DNA of 64,000 nt from Paludibacteraceae bacterium (lineage in GTDB: Bacteria; Bacteroidota; Bacteroidia; Bacteroidales; Paludibacteraceae): the NCBI GenBank assembly GCA_024399955.1, contig JAKSNH010000003.1:62001-126000 (forward strand), in the 5' to 3' direction. Numbering within the stretch: position 1 is the first letter of the stretch; every line of letters starts with the position of its first letter. Positions 17,705 to 24,734 of this stretch are shown here, in pieces. The notes under the pieces were generated by a model that did no database searches, was not told the origin of the DNA, and worked only from the letters and a program-made list of their open reading frames with translations. Position numbers and translations under genes: made by a program.

Positions 17705-18425
17705 AGGGAAAGCTATTTGCGAAATACTGAAGCAATTACGCATAGATATTGCTAAAGCGAATAATATTGAGTATCACCCAACCAAGTGTACCCATGAGGG
17801 GCCTTGTGTCGGCACCTGTCCTATGTGTGAGGAAGAACTGAACTATCTCAATATGGTGATAGAACATCGTCGTCTAGCCGGCATAGAGATGAACTACGAA
17901 ACGTGCGCTAAACTTGAAGATATAGCAACCTTAATGGCACAATGCGACCCCGAAGAGGAAGAGCCAAAAACACATCGGTTAATGGGTGAGGTACCATATC
18001 CGGATGATATAATATTGGCAGGCATTCCGGCCCCTCCTATAGAAGACGATGATGATCCAATTGATGAACCTCTAAGGGAAAAAACAAAATCCGTTAGGAA
18101 ACGGAAAGTAGTGACAGATAATGATATTAAGTTGGCGCATATAGTGGTGGCAGGAACTACTCATAGTGAGCGATTTGATGAGGTGGCAGAAGAGATTGAG
18201 AAAGGTATGAAGATGATAATGAAACGTCATCATCGGAACCAATATGACAAGAACGCAATAGGTGTTTACTACAGAAATATCCGCATAGGTTGGGTGCCAA
18301 AATCTGATAATGAAGTCCTTGCACGTCTTATGGATGGCGACCGGAGACTATATTTCCTCACAACCTCGATAGAGAAACAAAACAACTGGACTAAGATTGA
18401 AGGGGATGTGTATATGATTAAGTAG
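17697..18425 (+). CDS. Four-cysteine/HIRAN-domain protein
   Basis: 242 residues from the ATG at 17697, chosen because it couples to the upstream gene and skips a short unlikely extension. Residues 1-70 carry a helical segment and cysteines at 31, 37, 41 and 44 (C-x5-C-x3-C-x2-C), able to bind an Fe-S cluster or zinc. I recall similar N-terminal modules in assorted Bacteroidetes proteins, but cannot name the family. Residues about 80-130 are an acidic, proline-rich linker. Residues about 145-240 match the HIRAN domain: HIVVAGTT, NQYDKNAIGVYY and IRIGWVPK. In Rad5/HLTF, HIRAN binds single-stranded 3' DNA ends. A DNA-end sensor working with McrBC is inference. Confidence 0.75.
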   Translation: MNKGKAICEILKQLRIDIAKANNIEYHPTKCTHEGPCVGTCPMCEEELNYLNMVIEHRRLAGIEMNYETCAKLEDIATLMAQCDPEEEEPKTHRLMGEVPYPDDIILAGIPAPPIEDDDDPIDEPLREKTKSVRKRKVVTDNDIKLAHIVVAGTTHSERFDEVAEEIEKGMKMIMKRHHRNQYDKNAIGVYYRNIRIGWVPKSDNEVLARLMDGDRRLYFLTTSIEKQNNWTKIEGDVYMIK

Positions 18426-18437
18426 GGAGGAAGGATT

Positions 18438-18623
18438 ATGTATATTAGATGCAAAGACGGAGAGAGTCAATATATTATTGATACAGAGGAAGCCAGAATT
18501 TATGAGTTGGTGGAAGATAGCTCTGTTTTATTAGAGATGGAGGCTGATAACTTTATGAGGTGGCATCCTTACCTTGAAGAAATTGAAACGACAACATCAA
18601 TGCCTCAAGAGATTAGAAAATAA
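18438..18623 (+). CDS. Small acidic protein of unknown function
   Basis: 61 residues, not recognised. It is predicted soluble, acidic, with no cysteine pairs beyond one Cys at residue 5 and no membrane segment. A purine-rich GGGAGGAAGG lies just before the ATG at 18438, an unusually clear ribosome binding site for this genome, and the gene follows the HIRAN gene by 12 bases. Both features favour a real last gene of the McrBC operon. It could be a small regulator or inhibitor of the system, but nothing in the sequence shows this. Confidence 0.5.
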   Translation: MYIRCKDGESQYIIDTEEARIYELVEDSSVLLEMEADNFMRWHPYLEEIETTTSMPQEIRK

Positions 18624-18711
18624 TGCAAGTCATAAATAATATTCTTATCTAATCCGTTCAATTAAGTCTTATTCACACAAAAAGTGAAATAGTCTCCAAC
18701 TTTCCCATTCT

Positions 18712-18770
18712 TAATCTCTTGCGGGGCAGAAAACAGTTTGTTCTCTGCCTCGCATCCTATATGCACGTAT
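18712..18770. repeat. Hairpin intergenic repeat, copy 1
   Basis: A 33-base hairpin at 18721-18753 (GCGGGGCAGAAAAC pairing with GTTCTCTGCCTCGC, one G-T pair and one mismatch) with shared flanks TTAATCT before and TATATGC after. The same unit recurs at 40417-40473 with a few substitutions, mostly in the loop. It follows the last gene of the McrBC operon. Confidence 0.8.
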
Positions 18771-18838
18771 TATGCACCGTATATGCAAACATCCTTCATC
18801 CAAAATGTACGATTATTAACTTATTATCATTCAAATTT

Positions 18839-18950
18839 GGGTGACATGAGGTGACATGGGTGACATGAAATCTATACAATAATATATAATCCCCGCATAG
18901 GAAGAAAAAATAAAATATTATAGGAAATCATGTCACCTCATGTCACCCAC
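18839..18950. repeat. Inverted-repeat element B
   Basis: The left arm holds three tandem units of GGTGACATG(A) (18840-18868). The right arm (18928-18948) holds two complementary units. The best pairing is a perfect 20-base match between 18839-18858 and 18929-18948. The AT-rich loop contains TATATAATCCCCGCATA, which is also in element C. Confidence 0.85.
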
Positions 18951-18990
18951 TTTCCTCGCCGCAGACACTGTGTCTAATTTTAATAGATTC

Positions 18991-19012
18991 TCATGCCACT
19001 CCTTCATGCCAC
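18991..19012. repeat. Orphan arm-like direct units between elements B and C
   Basis: Two units, TCATGCCACTCC and TTCATGCCAC, match the right-arm type of element C. No complementary left arm was found next to them, so this looks like a remnant of a further element or an extended arm of C. Confidence 0.6.
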
Positions 19013-19118
19013 AAAAAACAATAAGCCCAAAGACGATACAGTTTTGTAATGAAATATGGTGATAATCAATCATATACAATCAACTCCACAAAAGAACCAA
19101 CACTCACTGTTACCTTTA

Positions 19119-19198
19119 GAGTGGCATGAAAATCTATAATATATATAATCCCCGCATAAGGTGAAAAATATAATAAGTTATATAAACTCATGCCACTC
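19119..19198. repeat. Inverted-repeat element C
   Basis: GAGTGGCATGA (19119-19129) and its perfect complement TCATGCCACTC (19188-19198) flank a 58-base AT-rich loop. The loop has the same core as element B (AATCTATA, then TATATAATCCCCGCATA, then a GG-A-rich run), while the arms differ from B in sequence. Confidence 0.85.
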
Positions 19199-19385
19199 GC
19201 TAATGCGCAAAAATCAAAAAGTAAGTACTAGCAATATACTTTTCGCGACCGCATCGGGATCACTTCGCGACCACAAACGCCCCTACTAACCCCCGCCTAA
19301 ACCTGCCAAAAACTGCACTTTTCTCCTGCATTTAATTGCAAAATTCATTGTAATAAAAGAAAAATCATATTTTTTTGCTCTAAAA

Positions 19386-19417
19386 TTTGGCTATATCAAA
19401 AAAAAGCAGTACTTTTG
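19386..19417 (+). promoter_or_regulatory. Promoter of the first AAA/DUF4143 gene
   Basis: TTTG at 19386-19389 and TACTTTTG at 19410-19417, spaced by 20 bases. The leader to the start codon is about 65 bases and contains two palindromes. Confidence 0.75.
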
Positions 19418-19422
19418 CAAAG

Positions 19423-19473
19423 TGTCCGATTGAGCGGACAAAAAAAACGAAAATCTGTCCTTTGAATAGGACA
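19423..19473 (+). promoter_or_regulatory. Tandem TGTCC/GGACA palindromes in the leader
   Basis: TGTCCG/CGGACA at 19423-19440 and TGTCCT/AGGACA at 19456-19473, both downstream of the promoter and ending 13 bases before the start codon. They could be operator half-site pairs or two RNA hairpins that affect translation. Confidence 0.6.
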
Positions 19474-19486
19474 AAAATATGATAAT

Positions 19487-20686
19487 ATGGACAAACTCTT
19501 TCAACTACAAAATCGGCTTCTTGATCGTACTCCGATGCAGGTGGTACGCGAGTGTGCTAAAAACATTAATTGGAATGCACAATTGTTAAGCATTCGTGGT
19601 CCAAAAGGTGTGGGAAAAACAACAATGATTTTGCAACATATTCGTTCCACATTTCCTAAAGGCGATCGATCATATCTCTATTGCAAATTGGATAGTGGTT
19701 ACTTCGCTAATCACACCCTTGGTGAATTAGTGGATAAATTCGCAATGGATGGCGGCAAATATCTATTCTTGGATGAAGTTCACAAATATGAAAATTGGGG
19801 TACCGAAATAAAAGATATCTACGATTATTATCCCGAACTGCAGGTGGTGATAAGTGGGAGTAGTTTACTAAGTTTGATGGAAGGAGATGTCGATTTGAGT
19901 CGTCGTTGTGTGTCGCATGATATACAAGGGCTAAGTTTCCGTGAATATCTGCAATTCTATAAGAATATCAATTTGCCATATTATAGTTTAGAGCAAATTT
20001 TGCAGAACACAGGAGATATATGTAGCGACGTGAATGCCGTGTGTAAACCGGTGGCTGCATTTCACGACTATCTAAGAGTAGGGTATTATCCCTTCTATCA
20101 AAAAAATAAAATTGACTACTACGATATTATCGAGCAGGTTGTTAACTATGTTATAAATGAAGAGTTACCTCATATCTGTAAGGTAGAATTAAGTAATACC
20201 CGCAAAATAAAAGCTCTTTTATATGTATTGGCTCAAAGTGAACCATTTGAGGTAGATATGAATCGTTTGTCTGTGCAAAGTGGATTGAAACGAGAGACTA
20301 TTCTTATTTATTTTCAGCATTTGCAAAAGGCCAAACTATTAAACCTCGTCTATAGTGACCTGAAGAATGTGAAGAAACTGCAAAAACCGGATGAAATTTA
20401 CATAGCAGACACAAATTTATTGCAAGCGTTGACTAATGAATCAATTAAAGTAGGAACTATTCGTGAGACTTTTGCTGTTAACCAATTGTCCGCTCTGCAT
20501 CAGGTAGAATATGGTCGTAATAAGGGGGATTTCTTAGTAGATGGGCGTTATACCTTTGAGGTAGGAGGTGAAAATAAGGACTACACACAAATAGCCAATT
20601 TACCTAATTCCTATATTTTGGCAGATAATATAGAATATGCTTCTGGTCATAAACTTCCATTATGGATGGTTGGGTTGTTGTACTAA
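19487..20686 (+). CDS. AAA ATPase with DUF4143-type C-terminal domain
   Basis: 399 residues. The N-terminal AAA_14 domain has GPKGVGKT at 38-45, a LFLDEVHKYENW Walker B near 92-103 and the sensor ISGSS. A winged-helix-like middle region (LSVQSGLKRETILIYFQHL) follows. The C-terminal DUF4143-like part has GDFLVDGRYTFEVGGENK where related proteins carry a nuclease-like D...ExK motif. These paralogue-rich ATPases are abundant in Bacteroidetes genomes; their physiological role is not established. It has its own promoter and palindromic leader, and its stop codon lies in an inverted repeat. The gene stands between restriction-type and housekeeping genes, so it may belong to the accessory island. 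Confidence 0.88.
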   Translation: MDKLFQLQNRLLDRTPMQVVRECAKNINWNAQLLSIRGPKGVGKTTMILQHIRSTFPKGDRSYLYCKLDSGYFANHTLGELVDKFAMDGGKYLFLDEVHKYENWGTEIKDIYDYYPELQVVISGSSLLSLMEGDVDLSRRCVSHDIQGLSFREYLQFYKNINLPYYSLEQILQNTGDICSDVNAVCKPVAAFHDYLRVGYYPFYQKNKIDYYDIIEQVVNYVINEELPHICKVELSNTRKIKALLYVLAQSEPFEVDMNRLSVQSGLKRETILIYFQHLQKAKLLNLVYSDLKNVKKLQKPDEIYIADTNLLQALTNESIKVGTIRETFAVNQLSALHQVEYGRNKGDFLVDGRYTFEVGGENKDYTQIANLPNSYILADNIEYASGHKLPLWMVGLLY

Positions 20687-20743
20687 ACCACCATGCCCCT
20701 GCCCAAATCCTTGCTTTTTGTGGGCTTCCGGTGGGGTTTAGTA
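20681..20743. repeat. Imperfect inverted repeat overlapping the stop codon
   Basis: TACTAAACC, ACC and GCCC (20681-20698) pair in order with GGGC, GGT and GGTTTAGTA (20722-20743). The stop codon TAA (20684-20686) is inside the left arm. There is no T-tract after the stem, so a factor-independent terminator is not supported. Confidence 0.6.
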
Positions 20744-20841
20744 GGTCTTTACATGCTACGGAGATGCTACGGAACTTTAGACGCGCCCCAGTTGGCGCCC
20801 CCCAAAAAAATGGCAACTTCGTGCAAAAAGTTTAATTATTA

Positions 20842-20873
20842 TTTGCGTATATCAATTTTTTGTTGTACTTTTG
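20842..20873 (+). promoter_or_regulatory. Promoter of the second AAA/DUF4143 gene
   Basis: TTTG at 20842-20845 and TACTTTTG at 20866-20873, spacing 20 bases. The leader contains a hairpin TTCGGA (20882-20887)/TCCGAA (20895-20900). Confidence 0.75.
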
Positions 20874-20912
20874 CATGCAAATTCGGAATCAAACTCCGAA
20901 ATTACATAAATT

Positions 20913-22079
20913 ATGGCAACAAATATCTACCTATCACGGGCAATGGAGCCCTTGTTATTAGAAGCCTCTCAGTATTTTCCTGTAGTTTCCGTGACAGGTC
21001 CACGGCAATCTGGCAAATCAACGCTTCTAAAGCATTGTTTTCCTTCGTATAAATATGTAAGTATGAAGGATGTGCATCTGCGTGAATATGCCTTACAGGA
21101 CCCAATAGCATTTCTAAACCAGACAACGGAAGGACTTCTTATTGATGAAGTACAAAAAGTGCCCCAATTAGTGGAGTATATTCAGGGTATAGTGGATGCT
21201 GATTCATCGCGAAAATTTGCCCTTACAGGAAGTAGTAACTTCGAATTACTCAAATCGCTCACAGAGTCTCTTGCCGGTCGAACAGGTATATATGAACTTT
21301 TACCTATGAGTTTAGAAGAACTAAAGGACGAACACTCTTTATCGGTAAATCAAAGGTTATACAATGGTTTTTATCCTGCCGTAATAGCCCAAAAGAATAA
21401 AGCTTCCCTATATTACCCTGCTTATATCCGTACCTACTTAGAGAAGGATGTCCGCGATTTGTTACAGGTACAAAATCAAATGTTGTTTTTGAAGTTCATT
21501 AAACTTTGTGCCGGACGGATTGGCTCTATTTTTAATGCATCCCAAATAGCCAATGAGGTTGGAGTGGATAGCAAGACCATTGCGCATTGGTTGAGTGTAT
21601 TGCAAGCATCATATATCATTTATTTGCTTCCTCCATATTTTGAAAATATCTCCAAACGGGTTGTAAAATCGCCAAAGTTGTATTTTACAGACCCCGGTTT
21701 GGCTTGTTATCTCTTGGATATAGAAAAGCCTAATCAATTGGATCACGATAAAATGCGCGGAGCGCTATTTGAGAATATGATTGTCATGGAGTGTGTTAAG
21801 CACAGAATGAATCAAGGTAAAGAAGGAGGAGTCTTTTTCTATCGCGATAGTAATCAAAACGAGGTTGATATCCTTATTAAACAATCCGGTCAACTCATCG
21901 CTTTAGAGGTAAAATCAGCAATGACATACAATCCTTCCTTTGCTTCCAGTTTACTAAAGTTGCCGCAATGGACAGATACACCTATTGCTAAACGAGCGGT
22001 TGTGTATTCTGGCGATTTTGAAAACCCGATGGGGGATATTGCTCTAATTAACTATGAGCATTTGGCATCAATATTGTAA
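20913..22079 (+). CDS. AAA ATPase, AAA_14/DUF4143 family
   Basis: 388 residues. GPRQSGKS is at 29-36, the Walker B LLIDEVQKVPQL near 77-88 and the sensor LTGSSNFELL near 105. A winged helix (ASQIANEVGVDSKTIAHWL) follows, then the DUF4143 domain with the C-terminal NEVDILI...ALEVKSA motif, a PD-(D/E)xK-like pattern that keeps the ExK lysine missing from the neighbour at 19487. It is transcribed from its own promoter with a hairpin leader. The family is common and multi-copy in Bacteroidetes, with no settled function. It is only distantly similar to the upstream ATPase, so the two are not a recent duplication. Confidence 0.9.
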   Translation: MATNIYLSRAMEPLLLEASQYFPVVSVTGPRQSGKSTLLKHCFPSYKYVSMKDVHLREYALQDPIAFLNQTTEGLLIDEVQKVPQLVEYIQGIVDADSSRKFALTGSSNFELLKSLTESLAGRTGIYELLPMSLEELKDEHSLSVNQRLYNGFYPAVIAQKNKASLYYPAYIRTYLEKDVRDLLQVQNQMLFLKFIKLCAGRIGSIFNASQIANEVGVDSKTIAHWLSVLQASYIIYLLPPYFENISKRVVKSPKLYFTDPGLACYLLDIEKPNQLDHDKMRGALFENMIVMECVKHRMNQGKEGGVFFYRDSNQNEVDILIKQSGQLIALEVKSAMTYNPSFASSLLKLPQWTDTPIAKRAVVYSGDFENPMGDIALINYEHLASIL

Positions 22080-22133
22080 CAAACATAGATTTTGATAACT
22101 TCACTTTACAAAAACAAAGTTTTTGGTATTAAA

Positions 22134-22165
22134 TTTGCATATTAATAAAAAAAAGTGTATCTTTG
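22134..22165 (+). promoter_or_regulatory. Promoter of pckA
   Basis: TTTG at 22134-22137 and TATCTTTG at 22158-22165, spacing 20 bases, about 100 bases before the pckA start. The untranslated leader holds CTTCGGGAG and GGCTGTAGGCAGCC hairpin-like segments. Confidence 0.75.
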
Positions 22166-22265
22166 CAGCGTCGGAGCAACAACACCTCTTCGGGAGGCTG
22201 TAGGCAGCCTAAATATAAACGAGCAATTAAGAATTAAATACTTAATAACAAAAAATATACGTATT

Positions 22266-23870
22266 ATGAAACAGATTGATTTATCCAAGTATGGCATCAC
22301 CGGTAGTAAGGTGATCGCTCACAATCCTTCTTATGAAGAGTTATTTGAAGCAGAGATGAATCCTGCTTTGGAAGGCTACGAGAAGGGTCAATTGACCGAA
22401 CTCGGAGCAGTGAATGTAATGACAGGTATTTTTACCGGCCGTTCTCCTAAGGACAAGTACATCGTAGATGATGCACAAAGTCACGACAACGTTTGGTGGA
22501 CCACCGAAGGCTACAAGAACGACAACCACCCCATGTCCGAAAAAGTTTGGGACGAGGTGAAAGAGATTGCCATCAAGGAGCTCTGCAACAAGGAGTTGTA
22601 TGTAGTAGATGCTTTCTGCGGTGCTAATAAAGAGACTCACTTGGCAGTTCGCTTTATCATGGAAGTTGCATGGCAGGCTCACTTCATTAAGAACATGTTC
22701 ATCCAACCCACCGAAGAAGAGTTGGAGAACTTTGAGCCCAACTTTGTTATCTACAATGCTTCCAAGGCTAAAGTAGAGAACTACAAAGAGTTAGGTCTCA
22801 ACTCCGAGACTTGCGTGGCTTTCAACACCACTCAACGCGAGCAAGTAATCATCAACACCTGGTATGGTGGAGAGATGAAGAAGGGTATGTTCTCGATGCA
22901 GAACTACTACTTGCCATTGAAGGGTATTGCTTCGATGCACTGCTCGGCCAACACCGATATGGACGGCAAGAACACCGCTATTTTCTTCGGTCTGTCCGGT
23001 ACGGGTAAGACCACATTGAGTACCGATCCTAAACGTCTGTTGATTGGTGACGACGAGCACGGATGGGACGACAAGGGTGTGTTCAACCTGGAAGGTGGTT
23101 GCTATGCTAAGGTAATTAAATTGGATAAAGAGAGCGAACCTGATATCTACAACGCTATCCGTCGCAACGCATTGCTGGAGAACGTAACCGTAGATGAGAA
23201 TGGTAAGATTGACTTTGATGATAAGAGTGTAACCGAGAATACTCGCGTTAGCTATCCTATCAACCATATCGAGAAAATCGTTAAACCTATCAGTGCCGGT
23301 CCTGACGCCAAGAACGTTATCTTCCTGAGTGCAGACGCCTTTGGTGTATTGCCTCCGGTAAGTATTCTGACTCCAGAGCAAACCAAGTACTATTTCCTGA
23401 GTGGTTTCACGGCTAAGTTGGCAGGTACCGAGCGTGGTATTACCGAGCCCACTCCTACTTTCTCGGCTTGCTTCGGTCAGGCTTTCTTGGAGTTACATCC
23501 AACTAAGTACGCTGAGGAACTGGTTAAGAAAATGGAAAAGAGCGGTGCTAAGGCTTACTTGGTTAACACCGGTTGGAATGGTTCAGGCAAGCGTATCTCG
23601 ATTCGCGACACCCGCGGTATCATCGACGCTATCCTGGATGGCAGCATCCTGAATGCTCCTACCAAGAATATTCCTTACTTTGACTTTGAAGTTCCAACGG
23701 CTCTGCCGGGCGTAGATCCTGCTATCCTTGATCCTCGCGACACTTACGCAGATCCGAAGATTTGGGACGAGAAGGCTAAAGACTTGGCCGGACGTTTCAT
23801 TAAGAACTTCGCTAAGTACGAGACCAACGAGGCAGGTAAAGCACTTGTGGCTGCCGGTCCGAAACTCTAA
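22266..23870 (+). CDS. pckA: Phosphoenolpyruvate carboxykinase (ATP)
   Basis: Interconverts oxaloacetate and phosphoenolpyruvate with ATP/ADP. In fermenting Bacteroidales it often runs in the carboxylating direction toward succinate. The 534-residue length is typical. Visible motifs are [10 protein letters not shown], the P-loop GLSGTGKTT at 242-250, the metal-binding [11 protein letters not shown], and [13 protein letters not shown]. The start is the ATG at 22266; an upstream in-frame extension exists but begins inside the promoter. Codon choice is strongly skewed to C-ending codons (AAC, TTC, ATC) compared with neighbouring accessory genes, suggesting high expression. A strong terminator follows the stop codon. 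Confidence 0.98.
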   Translation: MKQIDLSKYGITGSKVIAHNPSYEELFEAEMNPALEGYEKGQLTELGAVNVMTGIFTGRSPKDKYIVDDAQSHDNVWWTTEGYKNDNHPMSEKVWDEVKEIAIKELCNKELYVVDAFCGANKETHLAVRFIMEVAWQAHFIKNMFIQPTEEELENFEPNFVIYNASKAKVENYKELGLNSETCVAFNTTQREQVIINTWYGGEMKKGMFSMQNYYLPLKGIASMHCSANTDMDGKNTAIFFGLSGTGKTTLSTDPKRLLIGDDEHGWDDKGVFNLEGGCYAKVIKLDKESEPDIYNAIRRNALLENVTVDENGKIDFDDKSVTENTRVSYPINHIEKIVKPISAGPDAKNVIFLSADAFGVLPPVSILTPEQTKYYFLSGFTAKLAGTERGITEPTPTFSACFGQAFLELHPTKYAEELVKKMEKSGAKAYLVNTGWNGSGKRISIRDTRGIIDAILDGSILNAPTKNIPYFDFEVPTALPGVDPAILDPRDTYADPKIWDEKAKDLAGRFIKNFAKYETNEAGKALVAAGPKL

Positions 23871-23891
23871 TCGGATAGAGCCAAATAAAAG

Positions 23892-23924
23892 CCCCCGAGA
23901 ATGTTCTTCTCGGGGGTTTTCTTT
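23892..23924 (+). terminator. Factor-independent terminator after pckA
   Basis: A 10-bp GC-rich stem (CCCCCGAGAA 23892-23901 with TTCTCGGGGG 23907-23916) and 5-base loop, followed by TTTTCTTT. The convergent Zn-ribbon gene ends 16 bases later. Confidence 0.92.
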
Positions 23925-23939
23925 AGTCAGATGATTGAC

Positions 23940-24704
23940 TTATTTTTTCTTCTTGGTATCTTCGCCCATCTCAGGATCCACTAAGATACGACCGCAGAAC
24001 TCACATACGATGATTTTCTTGCGTTGACGAATATCCAACTGTTTTTGTGCAGGAATCTTAGAGTGGCAACCACCGCAACTATCGCGAACCACTTTAACAA
24101 CTGCCAAACCGTTATGCGCATTCTTGCGGATGTTCTTGAAGGCATTAAGCAGACGACTCTCAATCTTCTTCTCAATATCGCCGGAACGCAGGATGAGGGC
24201 TTCTGTTTCAGCCTTGGTCTCAGCCATGATAGCATCTAACTCGCTGCGTTTTTGGTCCAAGTCAGACGTACGATCGGTAATCGTTTCTTGGGTCTTCACT
24301 TTATTCTCCTTAAGTGCCTCAATGTCGGCGGTGAATTGACGGATTTTCTTCTCGCTCAATTCAATATCCAACTGTTGGAACTCAATTTCCTTGGTGAGGT
24401 TATCAAATTCACGGTTGTTACGCACATTATTCTGCTGCTCTTTGTAGCGGCTGATAGCGGCATTAGCGTTAGCCATGCGAACACGATGGTCAGCGATTTG
24501 CGTCTCATCCTCTTTGATTTGAGCCTCGATATTGTTCAAACGAGTTTTGAGACCTTCTACCTCGTCGCTCATATCCTTCACTTCCTGAGGCAGTTCACCG
24601 GTTAAAATACGCAGTTCGTCAATCTTAGAATCGACCTGTTGTAACTCATAGAGGGCTTTCAGTTTCTCCTCAATGGTCATCTCTTTTTCTTCTTTCTTTG
24701 CCAT
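23940..24704 (-). CDS. Coiled-coil protein with C-terminal C4 zinc ribbon
   Basis: 254 residues. Residues about 10-185 are a long heptad-rich coiled coil. The C terminus has a zinc ribbon with CGGC and CEFC pairs (about residues 208-238) and a basic tail ending in lysines. This architecture matches the bacterial zf-RING_7/CT398-like family, whose function is not well defined (an RNA or DNA-associated scaffold has been proposed for relatives). It is the last gene of an operon with the DUF5606 gene and nif3-like gene, 30 bases after the latter. Confidence 0.85.
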   Translation of the reverse strand: MAKKEEKEMTIEEKLKALYELQQVDSKIDELRILTGELPQEVKDMSDEVEGLKTRLNNIEAQIKEDETQIADHRVRMANANAAISRYKEQQNNVRNNREFDNLTKEIEFQQLDIELSEKKIRQFTADIEALKENKVKTQETITDRTSDLDQKRSELDAIMAETKAETEALILRSGDIEKKIESRLLNAFKNIRKNAHNGLAVVKVVRDSCGGCHSKIPAQKQLDIRQRKKIIVCEFCGRILVDPEMGEDTKKKK

Positions 24705-24734
24705 AGTTGTAGTATTTTTATTTATTATAGACTA

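Larger units (their letters stand above)
18624..19486. other. 863-base gene-free region with repeats and promoter
   Basis: No ORF worth reporting. From left to right it contains a hairpin repeat (18712-18770) also found at 40.4 kb, inverted-repeat element B (18839-18950), an orphan pair of arm-like units (18991-19012), element C (19119-19198), a Bacteroidetes promoter (19386-19417) and two tandem TGTCC/GGACA palindromes before the AAA ATPase start at 19487. Confidence 0.75.

Noticed and set aside
18839..19198. Possible CRISPR-like array
   Set aside because: The repeats are arranged as inverted arms around a conserved loop, not as direct repeats with unique spacers, and no cas gene is present.
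20783..20798. GCGCC/GGCGC hairpin as a terminator
   Set aside because: It is followed by C and A runs on the plus strand and the T-run on the minus strand is on the wrong side.
20693..21052. 119-residue ORF between the two AAA genes
   Set aside because: It spans the promoter and N terminus of the second AAA gene in another frame; the product has no family likeness.
13012..22079. Integrative element or prophage carrying the accessory genes
   Set aside because: No integrase, transposase, relaxase or tRNA-adjacent attachment site was seen; only inverted repeats suggest mobility.
22155..22265. 37-residue N-terminal extension of PckA
   Set aside because: It starts inside the promoter and would be untranscribed; the ATG at 22266 gives the family N terminus.
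22791..23381. 196-residue minus-strand ORF opposite pckA
   Set aside because: It lies wholly antisense to a certain gene with strong codon bias; it has no promoter, ribosome site or recognisable motif.
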